DNA of 64,000 nucleotides from Streptomyces mobaraensis (GTDB taxonomy: Bacteria > Actinomycetota > Actinomycetes > Streptomycetales > Streptomycetaceae), in contig NZ_CP083590.1 in the NCBI RefSeq assembly GCF_020099395.1, positions 2,170,001 to 2,234,000 on the forward strand. The letters run 5' to 3'. Numbering within the stretch: the first letter of the stretch is position 1; every line of letters starts with the position of its first letter. Made by a program: the position numbers and the translations under genes. Shown here piece by piece: positions 16,414-24,839 of this stretch. The notes beneath the pieces are model-generated. The model searched no databases and had not been told where the DNA came from. It was given only the letters and a program-made list of their open reading frames with translations.

Positions 16414-19400
16414 GTGAGGCGAAGAAAGACCGGCACCGCGCAGCAGGCGAAGGACGCGCGGGGCAACTTCACACCGCCGTCGCAGGCCGCGGTGGAGCCC
16501 TCGGACGTTCCCCGTACCCCCGTCGCGCCCAGTGGCGGTGGCGGACGGCTCTCTCCCCGCAACTGGCGGGTGGCCACCCGGCTGAACGCGATCCTCCTCA
16601 TCCCGGTGCTGGTCGCCCTCGTCTTCGGTGGTCTCGGCATCAAGAACTCGGTCGACACCTGGACCGAGGCCGAGGACGCGGCCGACACCGCCCGTGTGGT
16701 GCGGGCCGCGGCCGACTACGCCCAGGCGATCGTCGACGAGCGCGACAAGAGCGTCATCCCCCTGCTGGCGAAGCAGCACGAGGACGAGAACGTCAAGAAG
16801 GCCCGGGAGACGACGGATTCCGCCCAGGCCGCCTTCAACGACACCGTCCGCTCCATGCCCGACACCCCCAGCCTGCAGCGCCGGCTGGCGGCGGTCCGGG
16901 ACGCGGAGAAGAAGCTGCCGCAGATCCGGAAGACCGCCTACGCCTCCGAGGCCGCGAAGACCGAGGACGCGTACGGCTCCATCCAGCGTCCGCTGATGGC
17001 GTTCACCAACGAACTCGGCCTGGGCACCGGCACCGTCACCTCGTACGGCCGCATGGTCTACGCCGTCTCGCTGGCCAAGGCCGCCGAGTCGCTCCAGCGG
17101 TCCATGGGTACGCACCTGCTGGCCAAGCCGGACATGGCCGCCAAGGACCGGCGCTTCCTGCTGACCTCCTTCTCCTCGTACAACTTCCTCGAGTACATCG
17201 CCTCCGACGAGTACACGACCGGTGGTTCCCAGGAGGACATCGACCGGCTGAAGAACACGCTCAAGGAGAAGGCGCAGGTCGAGCAGCAGAACAAGATGGC
17301 GCTGGCCATCATGTCCGGCGAGTCGCCGGAGAAGCTGAAGGCCGTCGGCGTCACTCCTGAGTCCTGGTACACCACGGCCACCGGGAAGTTCGACGCCTAC
17401 CGCGCCGTCGAGTCGCACCTCGCCGACCACGCGGTGGACCAGGCGTCGCAGGTCGCCTCCGACGCCCGCCGGGACGCGATCGTCAACGGCTCGATCATGA
17501 TCGTCGCGCTGCTGGCCGCGTTCTTCGTCGCCGGGCGCATCGCCCGCTCGATGAGCCGCAGCATGCGCCGGCTGCGCGGTGCCGCCTTCGAGGTGGCCGA
17601 GCAGCGGCTGCCGGCCCTGGTCGACCAGCTCTCGCGCACCGAGCCGGGCCGGATCGACACCCGGGTGCAGCCCATCCCGATCGACACCAAGGACGAGATC
17701 GGCGAGGTCGCCCGCGCCTTCGACCAGGTGCACCGGGAGGCCGTCCGGCTCGCCGCCGAACAGGCGATGCTCCGGGGCAACGTCAACGCGATCTTCACCA
17801 ACCTCTCCCGCCGCAACCAGAGCCTGATTGAGGGCCAGCTGGAGCTCATCACCGGGCTGGAGAACAACGAGGCCGACCCGGACCAGTTGGAGAACCTCTT
17901 CCGGCTCGACCACCTGGCCACTCGTATGCGCCGCAACGGCGAGAACCTCCTCATCCTCGCGGGCGAGGAGCCCGGCCGCCGCTGGGACCAGCCGATCCCG
18001 CTGGTGGACGTGTTGCGCGCGGCCTCCTCCGAGGTGGAGGCGTACGAGCGCATCGAGCTGGACGGCGTCTCGGAGGCCGAGATCCACGGTCTCGCCGTGA
18101 CCGACCTCGTGCACCTCCTCGCCGAGCTGCTGGAGAACGCGACCACGTTCTCCTCCCCGCACACCAAGGTCCGCGTCAACGCCACGCGTCTGCCCGACGG
18201 CCGTGTGATGGTCGAGATCCACGACAAGGGCATCGGCCTCACCCCCGAGGACTTCGCGGACATCAACCACAAGCTGGCCAACCCGCCGACCGTGGACGCC
18301 ACGGTCTCCCAGCGGATGGGTCTCTTCGTGGTCGGCCGGCTGGCCATGCGGCACGGCATCCGCGTCCAGCTCCGTCCCTCGGGCGAGCAGGCCGGCACCA
18401 CCTCGCTGGTCATGCTCCCGGAGCCCATCACCCACGGTGGCGGTGGCGAGGACGAGCAGGCCGGCGACGACTTCACGGTCTCCCGGATCGTCCCGGAGCA
18501 GCAGGCCGGCACCGTCGGGCCGGCCGGCGGCGTCCGTACCGCCGCGGAACTGGGCTTCGACGACTCGCGCTACGAGCCGGGGGCGGCGGGTGCCCCGGTG
18601 CTCGACCCGCTCGGCCGCTCGCGGCTGCGCGAGGAGCGGCGGGCCGCCCTGGAGGGCGCCCTGGAGGCGCACACCTCCGCGCAGCCCGGGCACGACACCG
18701 GTGGGCACCAGGTGCCGTCGCACGACACCCGGCAGACTCCGTTCGCCCCGCAGGCCACGGGTGAGCAGCCGTATACGGAAGCCGCCTACAGCGAACAGGG
18801 CTTCACCGACCAGCAGACCTACGGCGACTTCAACGCCCCCGCCTACCAAGGTGAGTGGGGCGGGACGGCTCCGGAGGCCACTCCGTACCAGCACGGGTAC
18901 GCGTCGGGTTACGGAGCGGAATCGGAATCTCAGCCGTCCGCTGACACGGCGCAGCCGGAGCGCGTAGAGTTCGACCGTCCGGGCCCCGCCACGAGCGGCC
19001 CTCCCTCGCTGACCGGGTCCGGTCTGCCGCGCCGCGATCGGCAGTGGCAGCAGCCGGAGACGGGCGAGGAGGCCACGAGGGGCGGCGCAGAACCGGACCG
19101 GTCCCAGCAGGACATCTCCCGGCCTCGGAACGAGGGGGACACGTCCGCCGGGCAGTCGGCCAACGACGAGCGCTGGCAGCGCGCCGAGCGGCTCCGGGTG
19201 CCGAAGGCGGACGGAACGACTTCCTCCGGTCTCCCGCGCCGGGTGCCCAGGGCCAATCTGGTCGAGGGCAAGGCGGTGGAGACCTCCCAGGGCGGCCCGC
19301 AGATATCCCGGGCACCCGAGGACGTCCGCGGCAGGCTCGCCAACCTGCGCCGCGGTGTCCAGCAGGGGCGCAGCGCGGGAACGGACTCCTCGGAGTTCCC

Positions 19401-19479
19401 CGCGATCACCGCGCAGGAGCAGCAGCAGCAACACGACCAGGGCTTCGGCCCCGGCGGCACCTACGAGCAGGAGCGTTAG
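16414..19479 (+). CDS. cvnA2: Conservon sensor-kinase-like protein CvnA2
   Basis: 1021-residue paralogue of CvnA1 with the same layout: short basic N-terminus (VRRRKTGTAQQ), TM1 (LNAILLIPVLVALVFGGLGI), extracellular helical sensor, TM2 (GSIMIVALLAAFFVAGRI), HAMP, and HATPase_c domain (ELLENATTFSS, HDKGIGL, GLFVVGRLAMRHGI). The linker differs: it is rich in Gln, Glu and Tyr instead of Pro/Gly and is about 300 residues shorter. The extreme C-terminus again carries NDERWQRAERLRVP and GRLANLRRGVQQGRSAG. GTG 16414 is chosen because AGAGGTTG lies 11 nt upstream, as in cvnA1. The differing sensor regions suggest different signals. Confidence 0.92.
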   Translation: MRRRKTGTAQQAKDARGNFTPPSQAAVEPSDVPRTPVAPSGGGGRLSPRNWRVATRLNAILLIPVLVALVFGGLGIKNSVDTWTEAEDAADTARVVRAAADYAQAIVDERDKSVIPLLAKQHEDENVKKARETTDSAQAAFNDTVRSMPDTPSLQRRLAAVRDAEKKLPQIRKTAYASEAAKTEDAYGSIQRPLMAFTNELGLGTGTVTSYGRMVYAVSLAKAAESLQRSMGTHLLAKPDMAAKDRRFLLTSFSSYNFLEYIASDEYTTGGSQEDIDRLKNTLKEKAQVEQQNKMALAIMSGESPEKLKAVGVTPESWYTTATGKFDAYRAVESHLADHAVDQASQVASDARRDAIVNGSIMIVALLAAFFVAGRIARSMSRSMRRLRGAAFEVAEQRLPALVDQLSRTEPGRIDTRVQPIPIDTKDEIGEVARAFDQVHREAVRLAAEQAMLRGNVNAIFTNLSRRNQSLIEGQLELITGLENNEADPDQLENLFRLDHLATRMRRNGENLLILAGEEPGRRWDQPIPLVDVLRAASSEVEAYERIELDGVSEAEIHGLAVTDLVHLLAELLENATTFSSPHTKVRVNATRLPDGRVMVEIHDKGIGLTPEDFADINHKLANPPTVDATVSQRMGLFVVGRLAMRHGIRVQLRPSGEQAGTTSLVMLPEPITHGGGGEDEQAGDDFTVSRIVPEQQAGTVGPAGGVRTAAELGFDDSRYEPGAAGAPVLDPLGRSRLREERRAALEGALEAHTSAQPGHDTGGHQVPSHDTRQTPFAPQATGEQPYTEAAYSEQGFTDQQTYGDFNAPAYQGEWGGTAPEATPYQHGYASGYGAESESQPSADTAQPERVEFDRPGPATSGPPSLTGSGLPRRDRQWQQPETGEEATRGGAEPDRSQQDISRPRNEGDTSAGQSANDERWQRAERLRVPKADGTTSSGLPRRVPRANLVEGKAVETSQGGPQISRAPEDVRGRLANLRRGVQQGRSAGTDSSEFPAITAQEQQQQHDQGFGPGGTYEQER

Positions 19480-19480
19480 T

Positions 19481-19903
19481 GTGAGCCCGATGAGCCAGGC
19501 GGCGCAGAACCTGAACTGGTTGATCACCAGTTTCGTGGAGAACACCCCAGGGGTGTCCCACACCGTCGTGGTCTCCGCCGACGGACTCCTTCTGGCCATG
19601 TCCGAAGGGTTTCCGCGGGACCGCGCGGACCAGCTGGCGGCGGTGGCCTCCGGCCTGACCTCCCTGACCGCGGGTGCCTCGCGCATCTTCGAGGGCGGCG
19701 CCGTCAACCAGACCGTGGTGGAGATGGAGCGCGGCTTCCTCTTCATCATGTCCATCTCCGACGGCTCCTCGCTGGCCGTGCTGGCGCACCCCGAGTGCGA
19801 CATCGGCCTCGTCGGCTACGAGATGGCCCTGCTGGTCGACCGCGCGGGCAACGTGCTCACGCCCGACCTCCGCGCCGAACTGCAGGGGAGCCTTCTCAAC
19901 TAG
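19481..19903 (+). CDS. cvnB2: Conservon Roadblock/LC7 protein CvnB2
   Basis: 140-residue Roadblock/LC7 protein. GTG 19481 is 7 nt after AGGAG and one base after the cvnA2 stop; ATG 19490 is an alternative. Against CvnB1 it differs only by N/S and S/N near residues 17 and 21 and P/A near residue 77. Much of the gene is also identical to cvnB1 at synonymous positions, which the flanking cvnA genes are not, pointing to recent homogenisation of the two copies. Confidence 0.93.
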   Translation: MSPMSQAAQNLNWLITSFVENTPGVSHTVVVSADGLLLAMSEGFPRDRADQLAAVASGLTSLTAGASRIFEGGAVNQTVVEMERGFLFIMSISDGSSLAVLAHPECDIGLVGYEMALLVDRAGNVLTPDLRAELQGSLLN

Positions 19904-19987
19904 CAGAGAGACAGTGCGTTTCGCGCCACCGCGCCTTAAGGTGCGGTGGCGCGACCAGCAGCAGACAGGAAAGTCGGAGGAGGAGCC

Positions 19988-20632
19988 GTGGCAACGCCCC
20001 CAGGCGGTTACCCGTATGGCAATGACCAGCAGGAGAACCCGCCGCTGAACCGCTTCAACTTCCCCTCCGCGCCCACCCCCAGGGACCGGTCGGAGGCCCA
20101 GCACCCCTCACAGGTGCCCTACACCCCGCAGCCCCCGGTACCGCCGCACGCGGTGCCCGGCGGCGGGTACTCCCCGCCCAGCGCGCCCGGGCACGTCCCG
20201 ACGGGCCATGTCCCGCCCCCCGCGGGGCAGGGCCGGCACGCGGGACAGGGGCCGCAGCACCGGCGTTCGGGGTCGCCGTCGGGTGGCAAGAGCAACCCGT
20301 TGGTCCGCCCCTACGCCATGACCGGCGGCCGGACCCGGCCGCGCTACCAGCTCGCCATCGAGGCGCTGGTGCACACCACGGCCCAGCCGGCCCAGCTCCA
20401 AGGGCAGTTGCCGGAACACCAGCGCATCTGCCACCTGTGCCGCGAGATCAAGTCGGTAGCCGAGATCTCGGCACTCCTCTCCATCCCGCTCGGCGTCGCC
20501 CGAATCCTGGTGGCCGATCTGGCCGAGGCCGGGCTCGTCGCCATTCATCAGCCCGGCGGCGACGCGTCCGCCGGCGGCCAGCCTGACGTGACACTGCTCG
20601 AAAGGGTGCTCAGTGGACTTCGGAACCTCTAG
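19988..20632 (+). CDS. cvnC2: Conservon DUF742 protein CvnC2
   Basis: 214 residues from GTG 19988 (CGGAGGAGGA ribosome site). About 100 residues of low-complexity Pro/Gly/His sequence precede the DUF742 core (PLVRPYAMTGGRTRPRYQLA, EHQRICHLCREIKSVAE, IPLGVARILVADLAEAGLVA). The long disordered N-terminus is the main difference from CvnC1 and could alter docking. The last 20 bp overlap cvnD2. Confidence 0.93.
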   Translation: MATPPGGYPYGNDQQENPPLNRFNFPSAPTPRDRSEAQHPSQVPYTPQPPVPPHAVPGGGYSPPSAPGHVPTGHVPPPAGQGRHAGQGPQHRRSGSPSGGKSNPLVRPYAMTGGRTRPRYQLAIEALVHTTAQPAQLQGQLPEHQRICHLCREIKSVAEISALLSIPLGVARILVADLAEAGLVAIHQPGGDASAGGQPDVTLLERVLSGLRNL

Positions 20633-21194
20633 CGGCGAGGCAGCCCGCTCCACCACCAGCGCGAAGATCGTGGTGGCCGGTGGTTTCGGCGTGGGCAAGA
20701 CCACGTTCGTCGGCGCGGTCTCGGAGATCAACCCGCTGCGCACCGAAGCCGTCATGACCTCCGCCTCGGCGGGCATCGACGACCTCACGCACGCGCCGGA
20801 CAAGACCACGACGACCGTGGCGATGGACTTCGGCCGGATCACCCTGGACCAGGACCTGATCCTCTACCTGTTCGGCACGCCCGGACAGGACCGGTTCTGG
20901 TTCATGTGGGACGACCTCGTCCGCGGTGCCATCGGGGCGGTCGTCCTGGTGGACACCCGCCGCCTCGCCGACTGCTTCCCGGCCGTCGACTACTTCGAGA
21001 ACAGCGGCCTGCCCTTCGTCATCGCGCTGAACGGCTTCGACGGGCACCAGCCGTACACTCCCGACGAGGTGCGGGAGGCTCTGCAGATCGGGCCGGACGC
21101 GCCGATCATCACGACGGACGCTCGGCACCGGAACGAGGCGAAGAGCGCGCTCATCACGCTGGTGGAGCACGCGCTGATGGCGCGCCTGCGGTAG
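20613..21194 (+). CDS. cvnD2: Conservon Ras-like GTPase CvnD2
   Basis: 193-residue GTPase with P-loop GGFGVGKTT, LFGTPGQDRF and ALNGF as in CvnD1. The two proteins differ mainly at the N-terminus (SSSGTTGRA against TSSGEAARS) and in a loop before ALQIGPDAP. The segment around VRGAIGAVVLVDTRRLADCF is almost identical at DNA level. GTG start within cvnC2. Followed by a strong terminator. Confidence 0.94.
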   Translation: MDFGTSSGEAARSTTSAKIVVAGGFGVGKTTFVGAVSEINPLRTEAVMTSASAGIDDLTHAPDKTTTTVAMDFGRITLDQDLILYLFGTPGQDRFWFMWDDLVRGAIGAVVLVDTRRLADCFPAVDYFENSGLPFVIALNGFDGHQPYTPDEVREALQIGPDAPIITTDARHRNEAKSALITLVEHALMARLR

Positions 21195-21230
21195 CAGGCC
21201 GCGCGGGGCTGAGCCCCGAGGCGTCCCATC

Positions 21231-21271
21231 CGAAGGCCGGGCAGGTCGGAATCAGTCCTGCCTGGCCTTCG
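21231..21271 (+). terminator. cvn2 operon terminator
   Basis: A 15-bp stem (21231-21245 with 21257-21271, one G-U) with an 11-nt loop, 36 bp after cvnD2. It separates the conservon from the HEPN module. Confidence 0.8.
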
Positions 21272-21377
21272 CGGCAGGTCGCGCGGCTTTTTCGCCGCGC
21301 CGGACACAGCCCGAGAAAGAGCGAAGGGGAAACCGAGTGTCTCGGGAATCTCTGGACTGACGACGGGGGACATCACC

Positions 21378-21803
21378 TTGGGGGGTGGCTTGTACGAGGA
21401 TCCGCGTACACCACAGGAGTGGGAGGACGTGGCTCTGGAGCGTCGCACGGACGCCGTTGAGCTGCACAAGGCCGGTCGGCACCTGGCCTGCCTCTACTAC
21501 CTAGGATTCACTGCCGAGTGCTTTGCCAAGGCGTTGTGCGCTGCTCGGGGCCGCGCAGTGCCCCGCGGCCGTGACGGACACAACGTGCTGGCGATTCTGG
21601 CTCAAGCGGGATTCAGCCCCCAGGTGCTGTCGCTGGAGGTGCGTAACTTTCTCACGGACCGCGACGTCGGCCTGCGCTACCAGTCGGCGCTGCCCGAGGA
21701 TGTCACGATCGAGGACGAGATCAAAGCGGCCAATCGCTTCGCGAACTGGTGTACCACCCAGTTGCGACGTCGGGCGAAAGCGCACAGGAGGAACGCGCCG
21801 TGA
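21378..21803 (+). CDS. HEPN-domain protein
   Basis: 141 residues. The pattern is that of a HEPN four-helix protein: HLACLYYLGFTAECFAKALCAARG, then RGRDGHNVLAILAQAGFS, where R63 and H68 form an Rx4H motif of the type seen in HEPN ribonucleases, although its position is not the classic C-terminal one, so activity is uncertain. The start is TTG 21378 after GGGGGA. The stop overlaps the GTG of the following ATPase gene by 4 bp (GTGA), a tight two-gene unit. HEPN proteins paired with large NTPases are common in bacterial conflict (anti-phage or toxin) systems; that role here is inference. Confidence 0.8.
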   Translation: MGGGLYEDPRTPQEWEDVALERRTDAVELHKAGRHLACLYYLGFTAECFAKALCAARGRAVPRGRDGHNVLAILAQAGFSPQVLSLEVRNFLTDRDVGLRYQSALPEDVTIEDEIKAANRFANWCTTQLRRRAKAHRRNAP

Positions 21804-24439
21804 CACAGCCGGATGACATCAACCGTACGGAAAGCGCGTTGCGTGAAGCCCTCGGGGACGGAGTGCGTGTTACAGCAGACCCCTTTGCAGGAATCCGAGT
21901 CACCGCGATCTCGGACGTGTTCACCGGCATGACTCCGCGAGCGCGTCGCGAGCGTGTACAAGCGCTCGTACCGGCCGCCGACATCGTCCGGTACGACCTG
22001 ATGACTCCCGACGAGGCGCGGTTCGTGGAGCGGGAGGATCTGGACGCCACGCCGGCCTTCGAGGAGCTTCCGCTGTGGCCGGAAGCCTTGGCGAACGCCC
22101 AGGCGGACGAGATCACGGTGCGCTTCCCCTCCGAGGACTACGGCACCCTCCCGTCCCCAGTGGTCTCCACTTTCTACTCGTTGCGCGGTGGCGTCGGCCG
22201 GTCCACCGCCCTGGCCCATGCCGCGCGTGTCATCGCCGGGCAGGGGCTCACGGTGCTGTGCATCGACATGGACCTGGAAGCCCCCGGCCTCGCTTCACTC
22301 TTCGATGTGGAGGACGACGTCACCGAGGGCACGGGGGTGGTTCCGCTCCTGGCAGCCGCGGAAGTCAGTGGCGAGATCGGCCCGCTCGACGAACACGTGG
22401 TGAGGGTTACCGAGGACGCAGAACTGTTCCTTCTCCCGGCCGGATGCCCCGGCGCGGAATACGCCCGGCTCCTGTCCCACCTCGACCCCTCGGCCTGGTA
22501 TGGAGAAGACGAGATCAACCCCTTGCGGTTGCTTGTCGAGGCGGTATCCGGTCTGGCGGAACGGCCGGATGTGGTACTCATCGACTCCAGGACGGGTATC
22601 AGTCCACTGGCCGCTCCTTTGCTGTTCGACGTCTCGGACATCAATGTCATCGCCTTCTACCCACATCCGCAGGCGAAGGCAGGCACCCGGGCCCTTACCA
22701 GGGCCCTCCTCGCGGCGAAGTCCCGCCGGTCGACGGAGGGTAGTCCGTGCACGCCGGAGGTTCGCTTCGTCGTCTCTCCGGTCCCGGCCACTGTAGAAGT
22801 GCGGGCCCTGTATGCGGAGCGCGCTCAGGAGTGGATCACGGAGTGGCTTTCCGTGGCTCGGAATGCGGCAGGAGGGCCGGCCTTCGAGGCGCTGGAGGAG
22901 ATCGTCCAGGTCATCGGGTACCAGGAGTCCCTGGCTGCCTCGGATTCCGTGATGCGTGTGCAAACCACGGAGGACTTCTCTGTTGTAGCCGACTGGATCA
23001 CCGGGCTCGTCGAACCACGAGACGCACTCGGAGAGCAGTCGCGCGAGGTACCGGAGCCGAGCAAGGCGGAGGTGCTCGCCTCGCTGCACTTCGCCGGGGA
23101 GACCGCGGAAGACCAGGCGCTGGAGGAACTGCACGGCACCTTCCTGAGTACCGCCGATGTGGACCGGGCGCTCGCCCCGGAGAGTATCGTCGTCATCGGG
23201 CGCAAAGGCACCGGCAAGACAGCCGTGTTCCGTAAGCTCGCCGAAGAACAGACAGCCATCGTTGTGACCTGTCCAGCGGCGCTCGACACTCATCGGAGCT
23301 GGACTCCGGATTCGAATGTGTACTCGACCCTGGAAGCGGAGCTGCGAGAGCGAGGACTGGAGTGGCGTCAAGCATGGCCCGCACTCGTCGGCCTCGCCAT
23401 CCTTCAGCACTTGCCCGAGGTTCCCCAGCCTGAGTGGACGTCAGGGCCCGTCGGAGTGCCCGCAACAGGCAGCGAATACCTCAATACGGATCTGCTCAAC
23501 GATGTCAGCAGCCTGCTGTCCCACCCGCGGGCATCCCTGCTGGTAGGCCAGTGGCTACAAACCATCGATCGCTACCTGGACGGCGACCACGCACTTTTGT
23601 TCGACGCGTTGGACACGGGCTTCGGCAACAGCGACAACGACCGCCGACGACGCAACGACGGTGTGGCAGGCTTGTTGACGGTCGTCGGCACGCTCGGCCC
23701 CCAACTGCGCCGCTTGAAGTTCAAGGTGCTGCTGCGTGAGGACATCTGGCGCGAAGTGAAGGTGCCGAACAAGTCGCATCTCAGTGCCCGCGCCGCTCGG
23801 CTCAGCTGGTCGAACAAGATGGATTACCTCCGCATCGCCATCAAGCAGGCATGGCGGTCGGAACCCTTCCGGCAATTGGTGACCGCCCGTCTGAACAAAC
23901 CGGATTTCCGGCTCGAAGCAACTCCAGTCGAGTATTGGCCGGAGGAGTTCGTCCGCAATGCCTGGGTGATCCTGGCCAGTGAGCGAGTGTCCGGCGGCCG
24001 TACCGCGTACACGGACAACTGGGTCTGGTCACGGCTTGCCGACGCCAACGGCGACCACGCGCCCCGCGCATTGGCTCAAATGATGACGGCAGCGGTCGCT
24101 CTGGAGCGAGGTTTCGAAGCAGGGAACAGCTATTCTCGATCTATCATCCGGCCCCGCGCGCTCGTCGAGTCTCTCGACATTGTCAGCGACTCGGCCTTGG
24201 ACGCTCTTGAGCGTGATGAATTTCCCGAGCTGGAACCGCTCTTCAGGCGACTACGCGACATCGGCTCGACTCCTTTCGCGGCCGAACAGCTGGAAGGGAC
24301 TTCACCCGACCTCGTCCGGCTCGCCCGCGACGTGGGGCTACTGGAGGAAATTTCCGGCCCACGGGACAAAGCGGAGCGCTATCGAGTGCCGGAGATGTAC
24401 CGTAAGGCGCTCAATATGACCCGGAAGGGCCAAGCCTGA
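21800..24439 (+). CDS. Double NTPase: KGGVGR-variant ParA-like domain fused to a second P-loop ATPase
   Basis: 879 residues from GTG 21800 (AGGAGG upstream). Domain 1 (about 105-400) is a ParA/MinD-like ATPase with deviant P-loop RGGVGRST at 129-136, CIDMDLEAPG (154-163) and Walker B VVLIDSRTG (258-266). The GVGR variant matches a group annotated as KGGVGR-motif AAA ATPases. Domain 2 (about 425-720) is a second P-loop ATPase with GRKGTGKT (467-474) and HALLFDALD (598-606), resembling the Sll1717-type family. The C-terminal 150 residues are helical and unassigned. It has no transmembrane segment. GC and codon use are less extreme than in the neighbouring cvn and acc genes, suggesting transfer. 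Probable role: regulated effector control with the HEPN partner. Confidence 0.82.
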   Translation: MTQPDDINRTESALREALGDGVRVTADPFAGIRVTAISDVFTGMTPRARRERVQALVPAADIVRYDLMTPDEARFVEREDLDATPAFEELPLWPEALANAQADEITVRFPSEDYGTLPSPVVSTFYSLRGGVGRSTALAHAARVIAGQGLTVLCIDMDLEAPGLASLFDVEDDVTEGTGVVPLLAAAEVSGEIGPLDEHVVRVTEDAELFLLPAGCPGAEYARLLSHLDPSAWYGEDEINPLRLLVEAVSGLAERPDVVLIDSRTGISPLAAPLLFDVSDINVIAFYPHPQAKAGTRALTRALLAAKSRRSTEGSPCTPEVRFVVSPVPATVEVRALYAERAQEWITEWLSVARNAAGGPAFEALEEIVQVIGYQESLAASDSVMRVQTTEDFSVVADWITGLVEPRDALGEQSREVPEPSKAEVLASLHFAGETAEDQALEELHGTFLSTADVDRALAPESIVVIGRKGTGKTAVFRKLAEEQTAIVVTCPAALDTHRSWTPDSNVYSTLEAELRERGLEWRQAWPALVGLAILQHLPEVPQPEWTSGPVGVPATGSEYLNTDLLNDVSSLLSHPRASLLVGQWLQTIDRYLDGDHALLFDALDTGFGNSDNDRRRRNDGVAGLLTVVGTLGPQLRRLKFKVLLREDIWREVKVPNKSHLSARAARLSWSNKMDYLRIAIKQAWRSEPFRQLVTARLNKPDFRLEATPVEYWPEEFVRNAWVILASERVSGGRTAYTDNWVWSRLADANGDHAPRALAQMMTAAVALERGFEAGNSYSRSIIRPRALVESLDIVSDSALDALERDEFPELEPLFRRLRDIGSTPFAAEQLEGTSPDLVRLARDVGLLEEISGPRDKAERYRVPEMYRKALNMTRKGQA

Positions 24440-24465
24440 CCCACGGCTGCCTGAGCACGAACTCC

Positions 24466-24560
24466 AGGCCCATCCGGCGTTTAAGGAGGAGCGCGCGGAG
24501 CGCGGTTTCGGGGGTGCGGGGGCTCGCCCCCGCAAGAAACGGGAAGGGGCGGGACTGGGG
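24466..24560. repeat. Dispersed element, copy 2 (right half)
   Basis: Contains CATCCGGCGTTTAAGGAGG, GCGCGCGGAGCGCGGTTTCG and GGGGGCTCGCCCCC. It corresponds to the right half of the composite element at 38.03-38.24 kb, without the left palindrome arm. It lies at the boundary between the ATPase gene and accE. Confidence 0.7.
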
Positions 24561-24580
24561 CATCCCCCGGCGAAGCCGAA

Positions 24581-24616
24581 AAGGGCCCCGCCCTCCTTAC
24601 GGAGAGCGGGGCCCTT
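24581..24616 (-). terminator. accB-accE terminator
   Basis: An 11-bp stem AAGGGCCCCGC/GCGGGGCCCTT with a 14-nt loop, starting 10 bp past the accE stop. Confidence 0.8.
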
Positions 24617-24626
24617 CGCGTGGGCG

Positions 24627-24821
24627 TCAGCCCTGCCAGCTGTGGGCGGCGGTGAAACCGCCGGAGCGCTCCAGGCGGCGCCAGGACGCCGCGGACCGCC
24701 GCGGACGGGGAACGGAAGCCGAGGACCCGGCGGACGCCCGAGCGAGCAGCACCGCCGTGACGGCGGCCAGCTCCTCCGGCCCGGCCGTCCCCTTCTCGAC
24801 GCGAACAAGCGTGTCAGTCAT
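24627..24821 (-). CDS. accE: Acyl-CoA carboxylase epsilon subunit
   Basis: 64-residue basic protein typical of actinobacterial epsilon subunits, which tighten the association between the biotinylated alpha chain and the carboxyltransferase. Visible markers are the N-terminal VRVEKGTAGPEELAAVTAVL and the C-terminal W..L pair (SAASWRRLERSG...HSW). It follows accB by 18 bp on the same strand. The biotin-carrying alpha subunit is not in this window. Confidence 0.92.
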   Translation of the reverse strand: MTDTLVRVEKGTAGPEELAAVTAVLLARASAGSSASVPRPRRSAASWRRLERSGGFTAAHSWQG

Positions 24822-24839
24822 GTCTGCTGAGTCCTTCGG

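Noticed and set aside
16039..19803. 1254-codon minus-strand open frame opposite cvn2
   Set aside because: Same artefact; it also antisense-reads cvnB2 and the intergenic region.
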